64,000 nt of DNA from an uncultured Clostridia bacterium. Lineage in GTDB: Bacteria; Bacillota; Clostridia; Peptostreptococcales; Anaerovoracaceae. Of this stretch, positions 43,581 through 52,875 are shown in pieces. Position 1 is the first letter of the stretch; each line of letters opens with the position of its first letter. The stretch spans positions 1 to 64,000 of the forward strand of contig CALIXS010000007.1 in NCBI GenBank assembly GCA_938046095.1, given 5' to 3'. The notes under the pieces are model-generated. The model was not told the DNA's origin, ran no database searches, and worked only from the letters and a program-made list of their open reading frames with translations. The position numbers were made by a program, and so were the translations under genes.

Positions 43581-43754
43581 AAAAAAACAGACTCACTCCA
43601 TAAACAAGTCTGCCAATCAGGTGACAGTCAGGATCAAAGTCCCCGGCTCACCTAAGCCAAAACACCGTGCCTGACAGCTGCAACTTGAACTGGCGTCCCG
43701 GCAGAAGCGTTCGAACCATCTGTCCGAACCTGTATCAGTTTACGTTCTGTTCAC
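43581..43754 (-). ncRNA. structured xpt leader with intrinsic terminator (unclassified riboswitch candidate)
   Basis: The transcript from about 43754 can fold a closing helix, CAGGT (43732-43728) with ACCTG (43622-43618), extended by GACAG/CTGTC. Inside are a hairpin with a T-loop-like TTCGAAC, and an arm GTCAGG (43675-43670)/CCTGAC (43632-43627) topped by GGCT/AGCC (43658-43655, 43648-43645). A terminator follows: CAGACT/AGTCTG (43612-43607, 43593-43588) and seven U. The terminator's left arm touches the closing helix, the layout of a transcriptional riboswitch. The canonical purine aptamer sequences are not present. I could not match it to a known class. Confidence 0.6.
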
Positions 43755-43760
43755 AATGAA

Positions 43761-43789
43761 ATATTATATGAATACGGATAAAATGTCAA
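43761..43789 (-). promoter_or_regulatory. xpt-nup operon promoter
   Basis: On the minus strand TTGACA (43789-43784) and TAATAT (43766-43761) are 17 bases apart, predicting a start near 43754 and a leader of about 208 bases before xpt. Confidence 0.8.
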
Positions 43790-43806
43790 TGACTTTCGGC
43801 ATGCGG

Positions 43807-43863
43807 TCAAAGCTCGCGGCATGCAGTCAGAGCTCCTCACCTAGATCAAAGCTCGCGGCATGC
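43807..43863. repeat. 18-base direct repeat at the end of recR
   Basis: TCAAAGCTCGCGGCATGC occurs at 43807-43824 and 43846-43863, with similar degenerate units between and after them. It lies between the recR stop and the xpt promoter and does not look coding. Confidence 0.6.
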
Positions 43864-43865
43864 GT

Positions 43866-44471
43866 TCAAAGGGCTCTGCGCCCTTCGAGAGCCTTGAGCA
43901 GGGTGACCTCGTCGGCGTATTCGAGATCTCCGCCCACCGGTATGCCGTTGGCGATACGCGAAACCTTTATTCCCGACGGCTTTACGAGCTTTGCGATGTA
44001 CATGGCCGTAGCCTCTCCCTCGATATTCGGATTCGTGGCGAGGATTATCTCCTGTACATCCTGCTTCTGCAGCCTTATTATAAGAGATTTCAGGTTTATA
44101 TCCTCGGGGCCTATCCCGTCCATCGGCGATATCACACCGTTCAATACATGGTAAAGGCCGTCGTATTCCCTTACGCGCTCCATCGCCAATACGTCCTTGG
44201 GACTTTCGACAACGCAAATAACACTCTGCTTTCTGTTTGCGTCGGCACATATGCTGCACGGATCACTGTCCGTAAGATTACCGCATACAGAGCAATAGTG
44301 CATCGTGCGCTTCGCTTCCGTTATCGAGTCGGCAAGCGATTCAGCCTCCTTCCCCGGCATAGACAGAATATGAAACGCAAGCCGCTGTGCTGTCTTTCCT
44401 CCTATTCCCGGCAATCTTGACAGCTCGTTTACCAGCCTGTTCAGCGGAGCCGGGTACTGCCTCGACGACAT
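43866..44471 (-). CDS. recR: recombination protein RecR
   Basis: The 201-residue protein acts in RecFOR repair by loading RecA at gaps. It has an N-terminal helix-hairpin-helix (GIGGKTAQRLAFH), a zinc finger with Cys-x2-Cys and C-S-I-C (about 57-72), and a Toprim domain. It follows ybaB by 3 bases in the usual dnaX-ybaB-recR order. Confidence 0.95.
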   Translation of the reverse strand: MSSRQYPAPLNRLVNELSRLPGIGGKTAQRLAFHILSMPGKEAESLADSITEAKRTMHYCSVCGNLTDSDPCSICADANRKQSVICVVESPKDVLAMERVREYDGLYHVLNGVISPMDGIGPEDINLKSLIIRLQKQDVQEIILATNPNIEGEATAMYIAKLVKPSGIKVSRIANGIPVGGDLEYADEVTLLKALEGRRAL

Positions 44472-44474
44472 ATA

Positions 44475-44840
44475 TCAGGCAAGTCCCGGTATATTGAACC
44501 CGCCCGTGAGTTTACCCATCTCGGACTCCGACGCCTCGTCGACCTGACGCATCGACTCATTCACGGCGGCCATTATGAGATCCTGAAGCATCTCCACATC
44601 GTCGGGATCGACGACCTCCCTGTCGATGGTGAGTCCTGTTATCTCTTTTTTCCCCGTTACGGTTACGGATACGGCTCCGCCGCCCGCCGTCGCGGTGAAC
44701 TCCTTGCTGTCAAGTTCGGTCTGAAGCTGTTCCATCTGGCGCTGAAGAGCCTGCGCCTGCTGAAGCTGCTTTTGCATATTGCCGCCGGTCGGCATTTTGC
44801 TCGTCTTAGGCTTTTTGCCCGCTCTCATTCCTTTTCCCAT
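44475..44840 (-). CDS. ybaB: YbaB/EbfC-family nucleoid-associated protein
   Basis: The 121-residue protein has the YbaB core: coiled helix LQQAQALQRQMEQLQTEL (about 25-42), a strand segment TATAGGGAVSVTVTG, then VVDPDDVEMLQDLI. It binds DNA as a dimer and lies in its usual place between dnaX and recR. The N-terminal basic stretch is longer than average. Confidence 0.92.
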   Translation of the reverse strand: MGKGMRAGKKPKTSKMPTGGNMQKQLQQAQALQRQMEQLQTELDSKEFTATAGGGAVSVTVTGKKEITGLTIDREVVDPDDVEMLQDLIMAAVNESMRQVDEASESEMGKLTGGFNIPGLA

Positions 44841-44855
44841 GGTAAGATGTCCTTT

Positions 44856-46568
44856 CTATTCTATACGCGGCCTGATTTTGAACTTTTCGGCAAACTCATC
44901 CGCTATGCGTTCAGCCCTTGCTTCCGCCTCCTCCTGTGCCGGCGTCTGCTCGTCTTCGGGCTCAGCCTCCGAGGCGCTCACAAGCACCATTTTAATATGT
45001 CTGCCCGTAACCGCGTACATCGCGTTTGTCAGCGCTTCGCGGTTCTTCTCTGCAATCTTTCTGACAACATCGTTTGCCGCCTTCACTCTGAATTCGTTGT
45101 CGTATATACCTTCGAGCGATGTGTTTATGCGCACGAGATAACTGCTGCCTCCGTCATCCGCCATGCGCTCCCAGACACGCTCCCAGATAACATCGGGAGC
45201 CTCATTATCGGCAGACCCCGAGAGCCGGGTTTTCGGCTGCCGCCCGCCTTCGACTGACAGGTTGTCCTCGGAAAACGACCGCATACCGCCTTCGGCCGCA
45301 TCCTCCGAAGGTACACTTTCTGAAGGCTTATCCTCCGAAGGTACACTTCCTGAAGGCTTATCCTCCGAAAGTACATCACCGACAATCTTCGCCTTATGCG
45401 ATGCAATCTCCCTTATCGATTTTGCCGTACGCCTGACCGGTGCCGATTGCGCCGCGGCCTGCTTCTGTCCGCCCGGCATATTCTCACCGAGGCCCGCAGC
45501 GAGCGTAACTACCGCCAGCTCCATAAGTATCCTCGGCTGTGTCGAATATCTCGCATCATTCAGGGCTTTGGCAATCGTGACTATTGCATTGTTTATATCG
45601 GCAAGTTCTATGACGTCGCTCTGCTGCCTGAGACGCAAAGCGTTCTCCGCGGATACGTTCAACATATCTTTAGGATCGCTCACATACTTTGATATCAGGA
45701 GCGATCTGCAGTGGCTCAGCCAGTCGCTGAGCAGCTGTCTTACGTCCTTGCCCTCGCGCACGGCATCGTCGATCAGTATCAACGCGCCCGCCGTGTCTTT
45801 CACCTGTATCCTCTCCGTAAGCTGTATAAAAAAGTCTTCCGATACGGTACCAAGATACTCAAGCACTGTATCCCGGTCGAGCTTTTCGGTGCTTCCCGCA
45901 AGGCACTGATCGAGCAGCGAAAGCCCGTCCCTGACCGACCCGTCGGCATTCACAGCTAAAAGGTGCAGCGCATCCGGCGAAATGTCGACACCCCGCGATC
46001 GGCATATTTTTTCCATATGAGCAGCGATAAGACCCTCCGGTATTCTGTGAAAATCGAGTCTGAGGCATCGTGACAGAATCGTCTGAGGAAGCTTCTGAGG
46101 ATCCGTCGTCGCGAGTATGAACATGACACCCTCCGGCGGTTCCTCGAGCGTCTTAAGAAGCGCGTTGAACGCCGCCGTTGAGAGCATGTGGACCTCGTCT
46201 ATGATGTAGACCTTGCGCTTTCCGACGGCAGGCGGATAGTTGACGCTTTCGCGCAGCTCTCTGACATTATCGACGCCGTTGTTCGACGCGGCATCGATCT
46301 CGATCATATCCATAAAAGTGCCGTTCCTGATCGCCATACAGTTCGCACACATGCCGCACGGCCTTTCTCCCTCGCCGGTGCAATTTACCGCCTTTGCGAG
46401 AAGACGCGCAAGAGTCGTCTTACCCGTACCCCGCGTTCCGCAGAACAGATATGCGTGTCCTACCGTATCTGAAGCTGTCTGATTGCGCAGTATCCTGACT
46501 ATGTGCTCCTGTCCTATGACGTCCCCGAAGATCTCAGGTCTCTCTGAACGGTATAGTGCTGTATACAT
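44856..46568 (-). CDS. dnaX: DNA polymerase III subunit gamma/tau
   Basis: DnaX is the clamp-loader ATPase. The 570-residue product starts at the ATG at 46568 (GAAGAGG 6 bases upstream), matching the usual MYTALYRSERPEIFGDVIGQ. Walker A GTRGTGKT is at 44-51, and zinc ligands include Cys71, Cys74 and Cys77. After the clamp-loader domains (to about 370) comes a low-complexity linker with a 10-residue repeat, then a short C-terminal region. I see no obvious gamma frameshift site. Confidence 0.94.
   Translation of the reverse strand: MYTALYRSERPEIFGDVIGQEHIVRILRNQTASDTVGHAYLFCGTRGTGKTTLARLLAKAVNCTGEGERPCGMCANCMAIRNGTFMDMIEIDAASNNGVDNVRELRESVNYPPAVGKRKVYIIDEVHMLSTAAFNALLKTLEEPPEGVMFILATTDPQKLPQTILSRCLRLDFHRIPEGLIAAHMEKICRSRGVDISPDALHLLAVNADGSVRDGLSLLDQCLAGSTEKLDRDTVLEYLGTVSEDFFIQLTERIQVKDTAGALILIDDAVREGKDVRQLLSDWLSHCRSLLISKYVSDPKDMLNVSAENALRLRQQSDVIELADINNAIVTIAKALNDARYSTQPRILMELAVVTLAAGLGENMPGGQKQAAAQSAPVRRTAKSIREIASHKAKIVGDVLSEDKPSGSVPSEDKPSESVPSEDAAEGGMRSFSEDNLSVEGGRQPKTRLSGSADNEAPDVIWERVWERMADDGGSSYLVRINTSLEGIYDNEFRVKAANDVVRKIAEKNREALTNAMYAVTGRHIKMVLVSASEAEPEDEQTPAQEEAEARAERIADEFAEKFKIRPRIE
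45301..45376. repeat. 30-base tandem repeat inside dnaX
   Basis: A 30-base unit occurs at 45301-45330 and 45331-45360 (one mismatch) with a partial third copy to 45376. It encodes KPSGSVPSED-like decapeptides in the dnaX linker. The in-frame period means length changes would not break the gene. Confidence 0.85.
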
Positions 46569-46590
46569 AAAAAACCTCTTCACAAAATAA

Positions 46591-46750
46591 GATCGCCTTA
46601 GGGCAACCCCGCGCGCACCCGGCAAAAGGCTTGTCTGCGGCACATGAGGGCTTCCGCTTATTGCTGCTTCCTTCCGGACCTGACAAGGTTCACGGTGCCT
46701 CATTGCGCAGGGCCTCTTGCCATAGCCCGCGAAGCTGCCTTAAGGCGATC
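46591..46750 (-). ncRNA. ffs: signal recognition particle RNA (scRNA)
   Basis: The hallmark CAGGTCCGGAAGGAAGCAGC, which binds Ffh, and its partner strand (GAAGCCCTCATGTGCC) are present. Ends are set by the long closing stem GATCGCCTTAAGGC (46750-46737) with GCCCTAAGGCGATC (46604-46591). RNAs of about 160 bases like this are intermediate between the small Gram-negative and the large Bacillus types. It directly precedes dnaX, as in many Firmicutes, and ends in a short T-rich tail. Confidence 0.93.
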
Positions 46751-46785
46751 GGTTACAGCCATTATATGAAATATATCTCTGCATG

Positions 46786-47628
46786 TCAACGCGCAAGGAA
46801 TTCCGAAATCGACGCCGCATCTTTGTAACCCTTGTTATATATGGCTATCATCGCCCTCTTATCCTTTGTCAGGGTCTTCATGCCGCGAGTATCATCCGGG
46901 GCCACGATCAAAGCCCTTCCGTCCGCCTCGAGCTTTTTGGCCCGGTCGAGTCCGAAGTTGTAAACATCGCCGCGCCTTGCGAGTGCAGCGGCCGACCTCG
47001 GCCATCTGCGCGAAAGCAGTCTCGCCATTCTTGCGTCGGCCTTTGTTTCACGGTAAAAATCACGCGGCTTCGTGATTATAACTACTATCCTTTCGCAGCC
47101 GCGATCCTCCGCCTGCCCGAGTGGGATAGGATCCGACAGCCCTCCGTCAAAATACGGTACGCCGTCTATTTCGTACGGCTTATCTATTACGGGAACACAG
47201 CTCGACGCTTTGACCGGACCGTAATCGTTCTGCTTCATATCGTCCAGGGTGAAATAGTGCGGTTCCGCCGTTTTCGCGTCAGTTGCGACAATGACCGCCT
47301 CTTTGCCCGAAGAAACCATAGCGGCGTAGTCGAGCGGATCCTCTCCCCCCTGGTTGGAAAGCTCTCCGTATATATAATCGAGTCCTATATATGAGCCCGT
47401 ACGCAGCGCGTTGCCGACGCTCATATATTTTTTGCGAAACACATATTCCGTATAAAATCTGTAATTTCTTTTGCTCTGACCTGCCATATACGATACGATG
47501 TTCGCCGCTCCGGCGGAAACACCTATGCAGCAGTCGAAGGAGACTCCCTCCTCCATACATCTGTCGAACACCCCTGCTCCGTATATTCCTCTTAATCCTC
47601 CCCCTACGTCGATTACACCTGTTTTCAT
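46786..47628 (-). CDS. patatin-like phospholipase
   Basis: The 280-residue serine hydrolase has the patatin dyad: GGGLRG oxyanion loop (9-14), Ser38 in GVSAG, and Asp161 in DGGLSDPIP. It probably cleaves acyl esters of lipids. No signal peptide is visible. It begins within the stop codon region of the AIR-synthase-like gene (1-base overlap), so it is cotranscribed with it. Confidence 0.85.
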   Translation of the reverse strand: MKTGVIDVGGGLRGIYGAGVFDRCMEEGVSFDCCIGVSAGAANIVSYMAGQSKRNYRFYTEYVFRKKYMSVGNALRTGSYIGLDYIYGELSNQGGEDPLDYAAMVSSGKEAVIVATDAKTAEPHYFTLDDMKQNDYGPVKASSCVPVIDKPYEIDGVPYFDGGLSDPIPLGQAEDRGCERIVVIITKPRDFYRETKADARMARLLSRRWPRSAAALARRGDVYNFGLDRAKKLEADGRALIVAPDDTRGMKTLTKDKRAMIAIYNKGYKDAASISEFLAR

Positions 47629-48632
47629 TATCTTCCTATCACCTTATAAAGCTCATCCGCCCCGGGAGGAGCTATTTCCATACGGCTGCCGTCAGCTCTC
47701 TTGAGCATGACGCCGTATTCCCGTTCGCACACTTTGCCGATCTGCGTGCACCGTATACTTCGCTCGGAAAGAGCGGCTTTTATCCTTTCGGCGTGTTCAT
47801 CATCTGCAGCTATAAGCATGCACCCGCTCGATATGAGCCTCATCCAGTCTATGCCGAAGTGCTCTGCCACTTTGAGCGTAACGTCGTCTACGGGGATGTC
47901 CTTCTCCGTCACCTCGGCTCCAAGTCCGCCTACGCGGCACATCTCCCATACGGCTCCGAGAACGCCTCCCTCTGTAACATCATGCATGCCCGACGTCCCT
48001 ATATGCCCCGCCGTTACACCCTCATCTATAACACTCACACTGTCGAGCATGGCTATCCCGCGTTCAAGCTCTTTACCCGTCAGCACCGCCATGAGCTCAT
48101 CGGCTCTTTCCCTGCATATTATGCCCGTACCCTCAAGACCGGCGCACTTTGTCAGCAGCAATCTGTGGCCCGCTCTCATATCTGCCGCGGTCTGCGACCT
48201 GCCGGCTTTTGCCCTGCCGAATGCCGTAGACACTATGACGGGCCGGTTTACCGTATCGGTCACCTCTGTATGCCCCCCTGCGATCTGTACACCCACATTT
48301 TCGGCAGCCCCTGCAGCCTGAGACATTATCTGACCTGCCTCCTCCGAGGTCGTTCCCGCAGGCAGGAGAATCGTAAGCATTACGGCGAGGGGTTCTACTC
48401 CGTTTGATGCAATGTCGTTGCAGGAAATAAATATCGAAAGCCGGCCCGCATCTGCGACGGAAGCCGTTATGGGGTCGGTCGATACGACGCAGTCGTAGTC
48501 GCCGAACGAAATGACCGCGCAGTCCTCTCCTATACCTGCACCCACCCTGACTTCCGGCCTCTTATATACGATTTTGTCCAAAACGGCGCTTTGCAGGACG
48601 TCGCTGTCGAGCTTTCCCGTCTTCAGTCTCAT
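47628..48632 (-). CDS. AIR synthase-related protein (PurM/HypE-like)
   Basis: The 334-residue protein has the PurM/ThiL/HypE fold: VGAGIGEDCAVI near 32-43 (N-terminal ATP site), a GGHTEVT motif near 145 and the C-terminal GxLxxA region. It is most like the HypE group, but no hyp genes are in the window. Its start overlaps the ligA stop by 4 bases (ATGA). The function in this operon is unknown. Confidence 0.8.
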   Translation of the reverse strand: MRLKTGKLDSDVLQSAVLDKIVYKRPEVRVGAGIGEDCAVISFGDYDCVVSTDPITASVADAGRLSIFISCNDIASNGVEPLAVMLTILLPAGTTSEEAGQIMSQAAGAAENVGVQIAGGHTEVTDTVNRPVIVSTAFGRAKAGRSQTAADMRAGHRLLLTKCAGLEGTGIICRERADELMAVLTGKELERGIAMLDSVSVIDEGVTAGHIGTSGMHDVTEGGVLGAVWEMCRVGGLGAEVTEKDIPVDDVTLKVAEHFGIDWMRLISSGCMLIAADDEHAERIKAALSERSIRCTQIGKVCEREYGVMLKRADGSRMEIAPPGADELYKVIGR

Positions 48633-50596
48633 GATACACCACCTTTTGCCAGCCAATCGGTGACTGTACGCTCGTCTATTATCGGTATGCCGAGTTCCTT
48701 CGCCTTTTTGTTCTTGCCCGAGGCTGATGACACGTCATTGTTTATCAGGTACGTCGTCTTTGCGCTGACCGAGCCTGCGACCCTGCCCCCGGATGATTCT
48801 ATCAAATACTTGAGCTCTTCTCTGTTCGCATAGCCGTTAAGCGATCCGGTTATGACGAACGTCATGCCGTCAAAAAACGTCCCGCCCTCTTCGTAAGATT
48901 CATCGAGCCTCACCTCGGCAAGTATATCCGCGACTATCCTGCGCTTTTCGGGATCTGCGAAAAACGCCGCATACTGAGATGCCATTATATCACCCACACC
49001 GTCAATCGCCTTAAGGCGATCCGTGCTCAAAGACTCGATATCTGCCCATTTTTCTTTGCACGCGCGTGCTATGACTTTTGCATTCGCAACACCTATACCC
49101 GGGATGCCGAGAGAGTATAGAAGCCTTTCCGGATCGGTGTCTCTCGCCTTTTCGACCGATGCTTTCAGCCTTTCGAACGACTTTTCGCCGAAGCCCTCCA
49201 TTTCGGTTATCTCATCGTGATATTTCTCTATATGGAAGAAGTCGGCCGGTTCCCTTATAAGTCCGCGTCCGACGAGCTTTTCTATCGTAAGCTCCGAAAG
49301 CCCTTCTATGTTCATCGCATCGCGGGAAACGAACAGCGTGAAGCTTTTTATCTGCTTTGCCAAGCAGTTCGGGTTGGGGCAGTACAGCGTTCTGACACCG
49401 TTGTCGTCTCTGATGACGGCCTCGCCTTTGCATGCAGGGCAGCGGTCAGGTATCGGCAGCCTGTGCGTCGGCGTAAGGTCCTCAGATATCTGAGGTATTA
49501 TCATATTGGCCTTGTATACCCTGACCGTATCGCCTATGCCCAGTCCGAGCTCTTCGGCAATGCTGATGTTGTGGAGCGACGCCCTCGAAACGGTCGTGCC
49601 CTCCAGTTCCACGGGGTCAAACACGGCGATCGGGTTGATGAGACCCGTTCTTGATGCGCTCCACTCTATTTCGGTCAGCGTCGTGTCAGCCGTCTGATCC
49701 ATCCACTTGAAAGCTATGGAGTCGCGCGGATATTTTGCGGTCGAACCGAGCGAAGCGCTGTATACGAGATCGTCATACGTCAGCACGAGGCCGTCGGATG
49801 GAACCGGGTTATCCCCTATCGCATCCTGATAGCTCTGTATTTCGGTAAACAGCGTATCACCCGTCACCGAAACGCTTCTGACGCAGTCAAAGCCCTGAGC
49901 GGCGAGCCACTTCATCTGCTCCTCCCTGCTCTCGTGAAAATCGACACTATCCGCCGACACGAGTGCAAACGCATAAAATCTCACACGGCGCTTTGCAGTG
50001 ACTCGCGGATCAAGCTGCCTTACAGATCCCGCACAAAGGTTTCTCGGATTTTTGTATCTTTGGTCGGCTTCCGATATCCTGCCGTTTATCTCCTCAAAGT
50101 CATGATACGTTATGACGGCTTCGCCCCTCAGAACGAGATCGCCCTTGTATCCGATCCTGAGAGGTACGTTGACAAATACCCTGGCGTTTCCCGTTATGAC
50201 CTCACCGACATCTCCGTTTCCGCGCGTAACGGCCTTTGTGAGCCCGCCTCCGGAGTACGTCAGCACTATCGTCAATCCGTCGAGCTTCCACGACAGCAGT
50301 CCTTTTTTGTCGCCGAGCCAGCCGAGCAGTTCATCCCTGCTCTTTGTTTTGTCGAGCGACAGCATCCTCGACGTATGACGCTCTTTAGGCAGTTCGGACA
50401 GCACCTCATAACCGACTTTCTGCGTAGGACTCCCCGAAAGTATTATCCCGCTTTCCGCCTCGAGCTCCGCAAGCTCGTCGTATATCCTGTCGTATTCGAA
50501 GTTAGTCATTATTTCGGTACCCTCGGCATAATACGCTTTCGAGGCGCGGTCGAGAATATTTATCTTTTCCTGCATCAGGCGTTTTACGTCTGCCAT
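48629..50596 (-). CDS. ligA: NAD-dependent DNA ligase
   Basis: LigA joins DNA nicks using NAD. The 655 residues contain an N-terminal Ia domain, the adenylation site Lys104 in SWKLDG, an OB fold, the four-Cys zinc finger (CPAC...CPNPNC) near 400-420, helix-hairpin-helix repeats and a C-terminal BRCT domain. The order is usual. It lies 9 bases after pcrA. Confidence 0.95.
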   Translation of the reverse strand: MADVKRLMQEKINILDRASKAYYAEGTEIMTNFEYDRIYDELAELEAESGIILSGSPTQKVGYEVLSELPKERHTSRMLSLDKTKSRDELLGWLGDKKGLLSWKLDGLTIVLTYSGGGLTKAVTRGNGDVGEVITGNARVFVNVPLRIGYKGDLVLRGEAVITYHDFEEINGRISEADQRYKNPRNLCAGSVRQLDPRVTAKRRVRFYAFALVSADSVDFHESREEQMKWLAAQGFDCVRSVSVTGDTLFTEIQSYQDAIGDNPVPSDGLVLTYDDLVYSASLGSTAKYPRDSIAFKWMDQTADTTLTEIEWSASRTGLINPIAVFDPVELEGTTVSRASLHNISIAEELGLGIGDTVRVYKANMIIPQISEDLTPTHRLPIPDRCPACKGEAVIRDDNGVRTLYCPNPNCLAKQIKSFTLFVSRDAMNIEGLSELTIEKLVGRGLIREPADFFHIEKYHDEITEMEGFGEKSFERLKASVEKARDTDPERLLYSLGIPGIGVANAKVIARACKEKWADIESLSTDRLKAIDGVGDIMASQYAAFFADPEKRRIVADILAEVRLDESYEEGGTFFDGMTFVITGSLNGYANREELKYLIESSGGRVAGSVSAKTTYLINNDVSSASGKNKKAKELGIPIIDERTVTDWLAKGGVS

Positions 50597-50605
50597 TTGT
50601 CCTCC

Positions 50606-52837
50606 CTAAAGCTTCGTGAGCGGAGCGATGCCTATCGCCATTTTCTTTACGACTTCGCCGTCAAATATCACGGTAACGGTACCCGAGCCGCATTCCGTCA
50701 CGAGGCCGTCGCCGAACTTCCTGTGCCTTACTTTATCTCCCGGTGAAAATACCGTATCACCCGACGCCGCCTTACGTGTCTCTTCCTTTGCGTATTTAAG
50801 AAGATCGAACGGCTTATATCCCGCCTTTGAGGTTACGCCCGCACCGTCTATCGTGCCCGTATATACTCCGGGCCCGCTTATTGCGCCGTCCCTTCCGAAA
50901 ACACCGCGCCTGCGCTCATATATGCCGTCGCCCGTCAGAATATCCTTGTCTAACTCCCTGAGAAACTGAGATTCGCGCGTATAGTCCGTCCTGCCGTATA
51001 AAGTCCTGACCGTCGCACCTGTCAGAAACAGCCTCTCCCTGGCCCTTGTCATCCCGACGTAACAAAGCCTTCTCTCTTCGTCCATCCCCTCAGCGCTGTC
51101 TAAGCTCCTGTGACCCGGGAAGAGTCCGTCCTCCATGCCCGGCATAAACACGACCGGAAACTCCAGGCCCTTGGCGCTGTGAATAGTCATCATTACGACA
51201 GCATCCTCGTTTTCGTCGTGATTATCGACATCCGACATGAGCGCTATTTTTTCCATGAACTCCTCGAGCGAAGGCTCTTCAACCTCCGTCTCGTAATCCA
51301 GTATCGCACTCTTGAATTCCATCAGGTTTTCCGTCCTGCTCTCGGCCTCCACGGTATTTTCGGCTTCGAGGGCCGCAAGATAGCCTGTCTTTACGAGAAG
51401 ATTGTCATATATGTCGGATACGCTGATGCTATCGCGTTCATTGCCGCAGGCCTTTATAGCATGCACCATCGCCGCGACACTCGCGCGCGACTTTGCGGGA
51501 AGAGTACAAAGCACCTCCTCGTTGCAGAGGGCGTCGAGCAGAGTTTCACCTCTGACAGCCGCCAGCACGATCAGCTTGTCCATCGTTTTAGGTCCTATAC
51601 CGCGTTTAGGCTCATTGATTATGCGCCTCATCGAAAGCTCATCCCTCGGATTTAAAACGAGTCTCATATACGCCATCATATCTTTGATTTCCTTTCGGTC
51701 GTAATACCTTACGCCTGAAAGGACTCTGTACGGTATGCTCCTGTTGGTGAAGGCCTGCTCGAACTGCCGCGACTGGGCGTTCGTCCTGTAAAGCACCGCA
51801 AAATCGCTGTATTTGAGACCGCCCGACCTGAGGATGCCTATCTCGCCTGCGATAAAATCGGCTTCGTCATGCTCATTGTCTGCCCTGTGGTACGTTATCT
51901 TTTCCCCGTCCTCCCTGTTCGTCCAGAGCTCTTTGTTCTTGCGACTGCGATTATTACGTATTACGGAATGTGCCGCCGTGAGAATGTTGCCGACCGACCT
52001 GTAATTCTGCTCCAGCTTTATAACCTTCGTCTTAGGAAAGTCCCGTTCGAAATCGAGAATATTTCTTATGTCGGCGCCCCTCCACTGATATATGCACTGA
52101 TCGTCGTCTCCGACAACACATATATTGTCTCGCCCCTCTGCCAGCATCCTGACGAGTTCATACTGCACGCGGTTCGTGTCCTGGTATTCGTCTACCATTA
52201 TGTAGCGAAACCGGTCCCTGTATTTGAGCAGCGTCTTCTCGTCCGTCCTGAACATTCTGAGCGTATTCAGGAGCAGGTCGTCAAAATCCATCGCATTGTT
52301 TTCCCTGAGGGCTTTTTCGTATGCGGAATATACATTCGACAGAGTCCGTGATCTTCGATCGGTTCCGGCAGCCCTTGCATACGCCGAATCCGATATGTCC
52401 TTTTCTTTCTTGTCACTTATGACCGAAAGGAGATATGCGACCTTGAATTCGTCTGTGTTGAGGTTCTGTTCCCTTACGATATTCTTGATTATCGTCTTCT
52501 GATCGGTCGTATCGTATATGACGAAATTACGGTCGTAGCCTATAACCTCGGCATCAAAGCGGAGCATTCTGAGGCACATCGCATGGAATGTCATGATCCA
52601 CATTCCGTCCGTGCTGCCGCACAGAGCCTCTATGCGCTCACGCATCTCCGTCGCAGCCTTGTTTGTAAATGTAACCGCAAGAATACTGTGAGGATCTGTC
52701 CCCTGCTCTATCATATACGCAATGCGGTGCGTCATGGTGCTCGTCTTGCCCGAACCGGCTCCTGCAAGTATAAGGAGCGGGCCGTCTGTGATTTTGACGG
52801 CCTCGCGCTGTTTTTCGTTTAATTTGCTTAAGTCCAT
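50606..52837 (-). CDS. pcrA: ATP-dependent DNA helicase PcrA
   Basis: The 743-residue superfamily 1 helicase unwinds DNA in repair and replication. It has Walker A GAGSGKT (26-32), DEYQDTN (motif II), QWRGAD (motif III) and the later VMMTIHSAKGLE and YVGMTRARE motifs. I start at the ATG at 52837 because homologues begin MDLSKLNEKQREAV; the frame is open 14 codons further upstream. A C-terminal PcrA-type Tudor segment ends the protein. It is followed by ligA, as is typical of Firmicutes. Confidence 0.94.
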   Translation of the reverse strand: MDLSKLNEKQREAVKITDGPLLILAGAGSGKTSTMTHRIAYMIEQGTDPHSILAVTFTNKAATEMRERIEALCGSTDGMWIMTFHAMCLRMLRFDAEVIGYDRNFVIYDTTDQKTIIKNIVREQNLNTDEFKVAYLLSVISDKKEKDISDSAYARAAGTDRRSRTLSNVYSAYEKALRENNAMDFDDLLLNTLRMFRTDEKTLLKYRDRFRYIMVDEYQDTNRVQYELVRMLAEGRDNICVVGDDDQCIYQWRGADIRNILDFERDFPKTKVIKLEQNYRSVGNILTAAHSVIRNNRSRKNKELWTNREDGEKITYHRADNEHDEADFIAGEIGILRSGGLKYSDFAVLYRTNAQSRQFEQAFTNRSIPYRVLSGVRYYDRKEIKDMMAYMRLVLNPRDELSMRRIINEPKRGIGPKTMDKLIVLAAVRGETLLDALCNEEVLCTLPAKSRASVAAMVHAIKACGNERDSISVSDIYDNLLVKTGYLAALEAENTVEAESRTENLMEFKSAILDYETEVEEPSLEEFMEKIALMSDVDNHDENEDAVVMMTIHSAKGLEFPVVFMPGMEDGLFPGHRSLDSAEGMDEERRLCYVGMTRARERLFLTGATVRTLYGRTDYTRESQFLRELDKDILTGDGIYERRRGVFGRDGAISGPGVYTGTIDGAGVTSKAGYKPFDLLKYAKEETRKAASGDTVFSPGDKVRHRKFGDGLVTECGSGTVTVIFDGEVVKKMAIGIAPLTKL

Positions 52838-52875
52838 ATTTAGTATTTTATCACCTGTCAAAGAGGAAGGAAACA

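Noticed and set aside
43700..43722. tRNA-like T-loop (GGTTCGAAC) in the xpt leader
   Set aside because: No acceptor, D or anticodon arms around it; better explained as a hairpin of the leader RNA.
43581..43754. Canonical guanine/adenine riboswitch before xpt
   Set aside because: The conserved purine aptamer core is not present on either strand.
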